NCBI RefSeq assembly: GCF_000633635.1
Contig: NZ_AYPQ01000005.1
Location: 70,260 to 134,259 of the forward strand
From: Enterococcus crotali
GTDB taxonomy: Bacteria; Bacillota; Bacilli; Lactobacillales; Enterococcaceae
Length of the DNA: 64,000 nt
Reading direction: 5' to 3'
A model generated the notes under the pieces. It was not told the origin of the DNA, searched no databases, and saw nothing but the letters and a program-made list of their open reading frames with translations. Within the stretch, counting starts at the first letter, position 1, and each line of letters begins with the position of its first letter. The translations under genes were made by a program, and so were the position numbers. Of the stretch, positions 56,975 to 64,000 are shown one piece after another.

Positions 56975-57253
56975 TAGTAATAAGTGCGATGAAAGATTCA
57001 TAGTAGAGCGTTGTTTTGAAATGACAGAAAGTCAACGGTAGATGGAAGTTGACCAAAATAATGGCTTGAAATACAAATCTGGAGCGAAATGATAAATTCG
57101 GGTAAGATCCGTTAGCGTCTTTTGAGTGGAGATTATGTATAATTTCAACTATGGGTGGTACCGCGTGTATTTTGCGTAGGAGACAAAATAAAATTTTTGT
57201 TTCCAACGTTTATTCGTCCCTGACAGTCTATTTCAGATTGTCAGGGATTTTTT
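56975..57253 (+). promoter_or_regulatory. T-box riboswitch, tyrosine specifier
   Basis: T-box sequence gggtggtaccgcg at 57153-57165. Stem I runs from about 57030; the probable specifier is gcttgaaaTACaaatctgg with TAC (Tyr) at 57072-57074. Terminator tccctgacagtct/agattgtcaggga at 57217-57247 with six T. It stands directly before the NhaC-type gene. Confidence 0.87.
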
Positions 57254-57294
57254 GTATGCAACAATTAAATTTATAAAAAGAATGAGGAACGTAG

Positions 57295-58674
57295 ATGAAG
57301 AAAGAATTAAGTGTAAAAGAAGCATTACTTGTATTTTTGTCATTATTATTGATTATTAGTATTTGTGTGATTGGTGTGGGGATGAGTCCGATTTTTCCAG
57401 TCTTATGTGCATTAGGTTTACTGATTGCTTGGAGTAAATGGCGTGGCGCTTCATGGGATAAAATCCATGAAGGAATCATTGAAGGTGTGAAAACTGGGAT
57501 CGTACCTATGGTCATTTTTATTTTGATTGGCGCTTTGATTGCAGTTTGGATCGCAAGCGGCGTCATTCCAACGATGATGTTCGCAGGTTTTTCAGTGATC
57601 AGTACAAAAATCTTTTTACCTTCCGCTTTTGTCAGTTGTGCTGTTGTGGGCATCTCGATCGGAAGTGCGTTTACAACCGTTTCAACAATTGGCTTAGCTT
57701 TGATGGGTATGGGGATTTCAATGGGATTCAATTCAGCTATCTTAGCAGGAGCAATCATTTCAGGGGCTGTTTTTGGTGATAAAATGTCACCACTTTCTGA
57801 TACGACAAATTTAGCTTCAGCTGTGGCAGGAGCAGATCTATTTAAGCATATTAAAAACATGATGTGGACAACGGTCCCAGCTTTTATTATTTCATTTATT
57901 TTATACACAGTACTTGGATTTCAAACGAAGATTGGTCAAACAGAATTAGAAACAAAACAGTTTTTAGAAGTATTACAAGCTAATTTTGCGATTAGCTGGT
58001 GGGCGGTTTTACCTATTTTGTTACTAGTTGTTTGTTCGATCAAACGAGTTCCGGCTATCGCTTCATTGTTAGTAACGATTTTAGTTTCCAGTGTGATGTA
58101 TATGATTCAAACACAAAATGTTGATTTAAAACAGCTAAGTACAATTATAGAAAATGGCTTTGTTTCAGAAACTGGGATGGAACAAATCGATGCTTTGTTG
58201 ACTAGAGGTGGTATCCAAAGTATGATGTGGTCAGTTTCGTTGATACTCTTAACGTTGTCATTAGGTGGTTTATTAATGAAAATGGATGTAATTACGGTTC
58301 TAATGGCACCACTTGCTCATAAGTTAAAATCAACCGGCAGCTTGGTTGCGGCAACCGTGTTTAGTGGCGCTTTGGCCAATCTGATGATCGGAGAGCAGTA
58401 CCTATCGATCATTCTTCCTGGTCGTGCATTTAAAGAAAGCTATGATAAAGCAGAACTTGCTCCAGAAGTGCTGTCTAGAGCGTTAGAGGATTCTGGAACT
58501 GTTTTAAATTCATTGATTCCTTGGGGGGTAAGTGGTGTGTTTATGGCAAGTACCTTACAAGTCTCCACATTAGACTATGCGCCGTTTAGCTTCTTCATCT
58601 TGCTATGCCCGATTCTATCGATTCTCTCAGGGATGACAGGAATTGGTATCCAAAGAAGAACGGCAAGTAAATAA
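57295..58674 (+). CDS. NhaC-family antiporter, probable tyrosine transporter
   Basis: Membrane protein of 459 aa with about eleven segments. NhaC-family features: GIVPMVIFILIGALIAVWIA, GAIISGAVFGDKMSPLSDTT near residue 160 and GALANLMIGEQYLSIILPG near residue 360. By name a Na+/H+ antiporter, but NhaC proteins behind tyrosine T-boxes in Lactobacillales have been predicted to carry tyrosine, and the leader here has a TAC specifier. Start ATG has gaatgaggaacgtag ahead. Single gene. Confidence 0.85.
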   Translation: MKKELSVKEALLVFLSLLLIISICVIGVGMSPIFPVLCALGLLIAWSKWRGASWDKIHEGIIEGVKTGIVPMVIFILIGALIAVWIASGVIPTMMFAGFSVISTKIFLPSAFVSCAVVGISIGSAFTTVSTIGLALMGMGISMGFNSAILAGAIISGAVFGDKMSPLSDTTNLASAVAGADLFKHIKNMMWTTVPAFIISFILYTVLGFQTKIGQTELETKQFLEVLQANFAISWWAVLPILLLVVCSIKRVPAIASLLVTILVSSVMYMIQTQNVDLKQLSTIIENGFVSETGMEQIDALLTRGGIQSMMWSVSLILLTLSLGGLLMKMDVITVLMAPLAHKLKSTGSLVAATVFSGALANLMIGEQYLSIILPGRAFKESYDKAELAPEVLSRALEDSGTVLNSLIPWGVSGVFMASTLQVSTLDYAPFSFFILLCPILSILSGMTGIGIQRRTASK

Positions 58675-58780
58675 TGAATAATACTACAAATCATTAAAAT
58701 TTTAAGAGAAACAATGGGGGTACTTTTGTTCGGCTCGATTTTTAGGTATAATGGATACTGATTGAAAAGAGGGATGTTAC

Positions 58781-61149
58781 ATGGCACAAAAACGGAAAAG
58801 TGCAAAAAAGAAAAAGACAAAAAAACAGCAACAGCAGCAAGAACATCTTAATTTCATTTTTCTCGGTATCTTTTTTATCTTCTTCGGATTATTTGGACTA
58901 TTAAAATTAGGATTTCTTGGCACTTTAATTGCCAATGGATTACGTGTGGTGATAGGCAATACATTTTCAGTAGCGGCGATTTTGTTGATGCTATATGGTC
59001 TTTCTTTAGTTATTTTTGGAAAAGAATTTCCTATCAAAAAAAGCCGACCGATAATTGGCGGAGTATTTGTTTACTTAGGTGTTTTACTCTTGTTACATGC
59101 CTACATGTTTCGCAATGTCGGCACGCAAACACCAGATATCATGGGAACTACATGGGAATTTCTTCGGATGGATTTAAAGGCAAGCACAGTCACTCAAAAT
59201 GTTGGTGGTGGTATGATCGGTGCCGCTCTTTATAGTCTGACGTTCTTTTTAGTTGCTCAATTTGGCAGCTATTTGATTGCAGGATTATTGATAGCAATCG
59301 GTGTCTTTCTAATGAGTATGCTTGATTTTCAACAAGTGATGAACGGGTTACAGAACGTTCGGGAAAAACTTAGCGGTTTAACGGCTAAAAGTGCGGAACG
59401 TCAAGCTGAAAGAGAAGCCAAACGAGCAGAAAAGCGCGCTGCTAAACAGGCTGCAATGGAAAAGCAAGCGCAAGAACGTTTGAAAAACGACGTAAGAGAA
59501 TTAACGCCTGGTGAAAAATTAGCCAAGAAGCAAGGGAGCAAGAAGAAAGAGACCTGCAGGAACCAGAGCAGTTAACACTTGTTCCAATCGACAGTTTTCA
59601 AAGCCAAGCTGAAGCACAGCCGGCGCAACAAAAAGTAGTCGCAGAACCAGAAATGGATGAAGGTGGCGAATTAGATTTTGAAATTTCAGAAGAAGCAGAA
59701 GATCGTGATTACGAACTACCACCTTCAACGTTATTAGATTCGATTCCTTCAGCTGACCAAAGCGGAGAGTATCAAAAAATTGAAAAAAATATTGGGGTGT
59801 TAGAACAAACATTCAAAAGTTTCGGTGTTGATGCTAAAGTAGTCAAAGCAAGTCTTGGCCCAGCTGTTACAAAATTTGAAATTCAACCAGCAGTAGGCGT
59901 TAAAGTGAGCAAGGTCGTTAGTCTAACAGATGATATTGCTTTAGCACTGGCTGCTAAAGATGTGCGGATGGAAGCGCCGATTCCAGGGAAATCACTGATT
60001 GGGATCGAGGTGCCAAACAGCACTGTAAGTACAGTTTCATTTAGAGATATTATTGAAGCACAGCCAAGTCATCCAGATAAATTATTGGAAGTACCGCTTG
60101 GACGAGATATTTCTGGAATGGTCCAGTCAGCTGATTTAGCAAAAATGCCTCATTTATTGATTGCCGGATCAACTGGTAGTGGGAAATCTGTTGCAATCAA
60201 TGGGATTATTTCTAGTATTTTAATGAGAGCAAAACCTCATGAAGTAAAACTAATGATGATCGATCCAAAGATGGTGGAATTAAATGTTTATAACGGCATT
60301 CCTCACCTTTTGACACCCGTGGTTACTAATCCACGTAAGGCAGCCCAAGCGTTGCAAAAAGTTGTACAAGAAATGGAATTCCGTTATGAAAAATTTGCAG
60401 CAACTGGCGTTCGTAATATTTCTGGTTACAATGAATTAGTGATTCAAAAGAACCTAGAGGATGGCGAAAATCGTCCGATTTTACCGTTTATTGTGGTGAT
60501 TGTCGATGAGTTGGCTGATTTGATGATGGTTGCCAGTAATGAAGTAGAAGATGCGATCATTCGTTTGGCCCAAATGGCTCGTGCGGCCGGAATCCATATG
60601 ATTTTAGCCACACAACGCCCAAGTGTGGATGTTATCACAGGAATCATCAAAGCTAATGTTCCTTCAAGAATGGCTTTTGCAGTTTCTAGTGGAACTGATT
60701 CACGAACGATAATTGATAGTAATGGCGCAGAAAAACTTTTAGGTCGGGGAGATATGTTATTCTTGCCGATGGGTGAGAACAAACCGATTCGTGTGCAAGG
60801 CGCTTTTATTTCTGATCATGAAGTGGAAAGAATCGTTTCTTTTGTAACAGAACAACAAGAAGCGGATTATCAGGAAAGTATGATGCCAACGGAAGAAACT
60901 ACTGGCGGCAGTAATGAAGCTTCTCAAGATGAATTATATGAGGAAGCAAAAGCTTTAGTTGTAGAGATGCAGACAGCAAGTATTTCTTTACTGCAAAGAC
61001 GATTTAGAATTGGCTATAATCGTGCGGCACGTTTAGTAGATGAATTAGAAGCACATGGTGTGATTGGGCCATCAGAAGGCAGTAAACCAAGAAAAGTGTT
61101 TCTTGAACCAGTAGCAGAAGATGAACCAATGGATCATGGTGTTGAGTAA
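58781..61149 (+). pseudogene. ftsK: DNA translocase FtsK/SpoIIIE, one frame break
   Basis: Septal DNA pump for chromosome segregation. Frame 1 (58781-59575): Lys-rich start, four membrane segments (about residues 25-185) and a charged linker. Frame 2 (to 61149): linker, alpha/beta domain, motor with Walker A GSTGSGKS, Walker [15 protein letters not shown], and the gamma winged helix [20 protein letters not shown]. The break lies near 59525-59533; one extra A in the aa run (gccaaagaagcaagg) joins GEKLAK to [14 protein letters not shown]. Repaired length about 790 aa, normal. A real loss would be surprising for this gene, so a base-call error is likely. Confidence 0.9.
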
Positions 61150-61157
61150 GAACGATC

Positions 61158-61195
61158 AAAAAATGGAGTTAGCTTGAAGGCTGGCTCCATTTTTA
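61158..61195 (+). terminator. Terminator after ftsK
   Basis: aaaaatggagttagc and gctggctccattttt form a 15-bp stem (one G-U). Confidence 0.85.
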
Positions 61196-61424
61196 TTATC
61201 GATGTAACCAATTGTTGTTTGTATAAAAAACGTTGCTTGCAACACGTATCTAAAAAAGTTTTCCACAAATGTAAACTTTGGTATAATGTATGAAATAGTA
61301 TTAGATCGTTAGATGAAAGGTTGAATTAAATCATAAATACGATTAGAATTAGGATAATCTAAATCAATAACGAATAATTAAAAATAAAAAGATAGACTAA
61401 ATTAAAAATATAAGGATGGATAAC

Positions 61425-62126
61425 ATGAGAAGAAAAAGCGTATTATATCTAGATGTTGCAGAACAAATCAAAGCAGATATCATGAATGGTACATATCCTG
61501 TGGGTTCATTGCTACCGACAGAAGCAGAACTTGAGCAATTATTTGATGTCAGTAAAATCACTGTCCGCCGTGCAATCGAGTTATTATCATCAGAAGAATT
61601 AGTAGAGAAAAAAAGTGGTAAAGGGACAACGATCCTAAGTAATCGACCATATAATAAATTGTCCAAAGCAGGTACCTTTACAGAGTACTTGAATGATTCA
61701 GGACAAAAAGTTGCAAAGAAAATCTTAAAGCTGGAAACGGTTACGTTAGCATCAGATTCTCCTATTTATTCATGCCTTGGAGCCAAAGCGGTAAAAGTGT
61801 CGCGTTTGTATACATTAGAGGATCAACCTTATATCTATTTTAATTATTATCTACCAACGAGTTTGTCAGATGTTCCATTAGAAGATTTTGAGCAGGAATC
61901 CTTATATCGCATAATGGATCAGCATGGAATCGAAATCATGAAGTTTGAAGATAGTTTCCAAACGATTGAATTAACGTCTGAACAACAAGAAATTCTAGCT
62001 ACCTCTGAAAAAAATGGGTTAAAACGAATTCGTAAATCGATTGGTCTTTCTGGTAAAATCGTTGAGTTTTCTGAAGCAATCTACAACACAGCTCTTTATC
62101 CCTATGTAATTGAATATGAAGCGTAA
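61425..62126 (+). CDS. GntR/HutC-family regulator with UTRA domain
   Basis: Transcription factor with N-terminal winged helix (LYLDVAEQIKADIMNGTYPV; LPTEAELEQLFDVSKITVRR; SGKGTTIL) in residues 5-75 and a C-terminal UTRA ligand domain (about 90-230, ending ALYPYVIEYEA). HutC-type members sense sugars phosphates or related metabolites; the ligand is unknown here. An in-frame ATG nine bases upstream overlaps the aagga site, so the second one is used; 233 aa. A TATAAT with upstream TGG near 61280 is a probable extended -10 promoter. The ABC genes downstream start 109 nt after the stop, beyond a terminator. Confidence 0.87.
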   Translation: MRRKSVLYLDVAEQIKADIMNGTYPVGSLLPTEAELEQLFDVSKITVRRAIELLSSEELVEKKSGKGTTILSNRPYNKLSKAGTFTEYLNDSGQKVAKKILKLETVTLASDSPIYSCLGAKAVKVSRLYTLEDQPYIYFNYYLPTSLSDVPLEDFEQESLYRIMDQHGIEIMKFEDSFQTIELTSEQQEILATSEKNGLKRIRKSIGLSGKIVEFSEAIYNTALYPYVIEYEA

Positions 62127-62130
62127 AAGA

Positions 62131-62175
62131 AATAACAGGCTGCTTACAAAAGTGTAAGCAATCTGTTATTTTTTC
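62131..62175 (+). terminator. Terminator after the GntR gene
   Basis: aataacag and ctgttatt, with tgcttac/gtaagca inside and a two-base mismatch, followed by T run. Confidence 0.85.
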
Positions 62176-62234
62176 TATGGTGTGTTCGGTGTTATTGGAT
62201 TAGACTAAGCAAATAGAGAAAAGGAGCGATATGA

Positions 62235-62984
62235 ATGTTACAAGTCGAAAACGTATCTAAAATATATGGAGAAGAAATTAAATATGAAGCATTAAAAGGC
62301 CTGAACTTAACTGTTGAGGATAGCGAATTTATTGGGATCATGGGACCTTCTGGAAGCGGAAAGAGTACTTTCTTGAATCTTATAGCAACGATCGATCAAC
62401 CCACATCTGGACATATTTTAATGAATGGAACAGATCCAAATCAGTTAAATCAAGAAGAAATTGCAAAATTTAGAAGAAGAGAACTAGGTTTCATTTTTCA
62501 AAGTTTCAATTTGATGCCAACGTTAACAGTAGAAGAGAATATTGTTTTGCCGCTAACTTTAGACGGAGAAAAAATTTCTGTTATGAAAAAACAATTGAAT
62601 ATTCTCGCTGATCGTTTAGGAATTGCTAGCTTGTTAAAAAAACGGATCGCAGAAATTTCTGGTGGACAAGCCCAACGTGTAGCAGTGGCTCGTGCAATGA
62701 TTCATCAGCCGCAATTATTATTGGCAGATGAGCCAACTGGAAATTTAGATACAAAATCATCGAAAGATGTCATGCAATTATTACAGCAACTAAATGAAGA
62801 AGAAAGAGCAACGATTTTAATGGTGACTCATGATCCGCTAGCAGCAAGTTATTGCAAGCGTATCGTGTTCATCAAAGATGGTGAATTGATCGATGAAATT
62901 CACCAAAATGGAAATCAAAAGAGGTTTTACGATGAAATCATGGTGAAACTATCTGAGATTGAAGGTGTCGATAATGAGTTTTAG
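62235..62984 (+). CDS. BceA-type ABC transporter ATPase (peptide antibiotic resistance)
   Basis: ATPase of a bacitracin/antimicrobial-peptide resistance transporter. Walker A GPSGSGKST near residue 39, Q-loop FIFQSFNLMPTLT, signature ISGGQAQRVAVARAM, Walker B LLLADEPTGNLD and H-loop VTHDP. 249 aa. The gene for the large permease starts inside its last codons (62974). By gene order it resembles the E. faecalis EF2050-EF2049 (RapAB) pair, from memory. Its usual two-component regulator is not adjacent. Confidence 0.87.
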   Translation: MLQVENVSKIYGEEIKYEALKGLNLTVEDSEFIGIMGPSGSGKSTFLNLIATIDQPTSGHILMNGTDPNQLNQEEIAKFRRRELGFIFQSFNLMPTLTVEENIVLPLTLDGEKISVMKKQLNILADRLGIASLLKKRIAEISGGQAQRVAVARAMIHQPQLLLADEPTGNLDTKSSKDVMQLLQQLNEEERATILMVTHDPLAASYCKRIVFIKDGELIDEIHQNGNQKRFYDEIMVKLSEIEGVDNEF

Positions 62985-64000
62985 TCAATTTGTTATTCGA
63001 AATACCTTAAGAAATAAGCATCTTTATATGGCTTATTTCTTAAGTACACTGTTTTCTGTAATGGTATTTTTCACGTTTACAGTGTTTGCCTTTCATCCAG
63101 CATTGGCGAATGGATTAAACAAAAATGCACAAATTGGAATGTTGGCCTCAGCATCATTATTTATGGCTTTGCCTTTTTCTTTGTCCTCTACTCGATGGAT
63201 GTTTTTATTCAATCTAGGAAAAAAGAATTTGGTCTGTTGATGATTCAAGGAATGAGTCCTAAGCAATTGAAAAAAATGGTTTTTATTGAAAACTTAGTCA
63301 TTGGTTTTTTTGCAACGATTATCGGAAGCATTGCCGGAATTGGTTTTTCACAAGTGATTTTATGGTTAAGCAATAAATTGATGCATGTGAATTTTGGCTT
63401 TTATTTCCCAGCACAAGCACTTCTATTAACAGTCATTTCTTTTGCAGTCCTATTTTTAGCAATTTCATTTTTCATCCAATTCCGCTTGCCGAAGTTAAGC
63501 TTACAAGAACTATTGAAAGCAGGAGATTTAGGCAAAGGGACGATTAAAAGTTCGTATGTTAAAACTATTTTAGCAATCGTATTGATTGGTGTAGGTTATG
63601 CTATTGCATTGTTAGTTAAAGGAATGATAGTTCCACTAGTTATGATTCCTGTCATCTTCTTAGTTGTTGTGGGGACACGTTTTTTATTCAATCAACTAAG
63701 TGTTTCAGTAATTGAGCGTTTAAAAAAGAAACAATCGATCTTTTGGAAAAAAACGAATATGGTGGTGTTTTCTGATTTAGCTTTTCGAATGAAGGATAAT
63801 GCGCGTTCGTTTTTCTTAGTATCAATTATTTCAACCGTTGCTTTTGCTGCGATCGGTACATTATATGGGTTTCAAAATATGATTTTAGAGAGTATGAATC
63901 AAGTGCCATACGAGTTTCAAATTACAGGGACAGCGGAAGAAACAGCGCCTGTCATACAGAACTTTAATCAAGTATTAGCAGATAACAGTATTCAAGTTGA
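62974..64000 (+). pseudogene. BceB-type ABC permease, 5' part, frame break, cut by window end
   Basis: Starts ATG at 62974 (overlapping the ATPase stop by 11 bases) with FSQFVIRNTLRNKHLYMAYF and a first membrane segment. The frame breaks near 63165: frame 1 stops at 63240, whereas another frame gives GFAFFFVLYSMDVFIQSRKK and EFGLLMIQGMSPKQLKKMV, and stays open to 64000. One extra G after ATG (63161-63166) restores it. The later part DNARSFFLVSIISTVAFAAI is typical of BceB/FtsX permeases; the large extracytoplasmic domain would begin near the window edge. Confidence 0.8.

Noticed and set aside
57228-57908. Minus-strand 226-codon frame over the NhaC gene
   Set aside because: Antisense of membrane-protein codons with a low-complexity Ile/Pro/Ala product; crosses the T-box terminator.
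58777-59037. Minus-strand frame over the start of ftsK
   Set aside because: Poly-Cys/Phe product arising from antisense of the Lys/Gln-rich FtsK start; shadow only.

Overview
The window is ordinary low-GC Firmicute chromosome, best explained as an Enterococcus. Pointers are the glmS ribozyme-glmS gene, an efaCBA-type manganese operon with DtxR-like boxes, rpoN, T-box leaders for methionine and tyrosine, cydABDC with menaquinone genes, and a gene order that matches what I recall of the E. faecalis EF2157 to EF2049 region. The species cannot be fixed from the sequence alone. I see no prophage, transposase, CRISPR array or plasmid feature.

Layout. 0.1-3.6 kb: cdaA-cdaR-glmM (c-di-AMP synthesis and cell-wall sugar). 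3.7-8.0 kb: a SAM hydrolase gene with a complete ECF transporter (S, fused double ATPase, T). 8.1-10.3 kb: ribozyme-controlled glmS. 10.4-14.3 kb: a two-component system with a broken kinase, a divergent small secreted protein and an NlpC/P60 hydrolase. 14.6-17.1 kb: TetR regulator with three operators in front of a MacB/FtsX-type exporter. 17.3-22.4 kb: small unknown genes, TPR protein, tRNA-Arg, rpoN, GNAT acetyltransferase, tRNA-Thr. 22.4-27.8 kb: two tandem methionine T-boxes and a metQNI-metQ-M20 peptidase operon. 27.9-30.4 kb: Nudix gene, then an ABC-F gene with a leader-peptide attenuator candidate. 30.5-33.1 kb: efaCBA. 33.2-40.8 kb: beta-lactamase-like protein, divergent prs, rarD, cysteine desulfurase-DUF1831-mnmA. 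40.9-47.2 kb: autoregulated XRE-membrane protein pair, FrnE-like protein, topB, secreted LRR protein, deaminase-MazG pair. 47.6-57.0 kb: cydABDC, polyprenyl synthase, menA and ndh, a cytochrome bd respiratory chain. 57.0-64.0 kb: tyrosine T-box with NhaC-type transporter, ftsK, a GntR regulator and the start of a BceAB-type bacitracin/peptide transporter.

Three cross-cutting observations. First, six reading frames (twice in the kinase; the small secreted protein, topB, ftsK and the last permease once each) are broken, and every one is repaired by adding a single base, usually to a short homopolymer. That points to sequencing under-calls at least as much as to real decay. Second, a family of long perfect intergenic palindromes, often followed by a ggataaacggtggga-like tag, recurs about nine times at gene ends. 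Third, regulation is unusually readable: operators that bracket promoters (TetR, XRE, Efa), three T-boxes, one ribozyme and one leader ORF.

The best candidates for something not well described are the leader ORF and hairpins before the ABC-F gene, the SAM hydrolase-ECF operon, the terminator between the glmS ribozyme and glmS, and the palindrome family.
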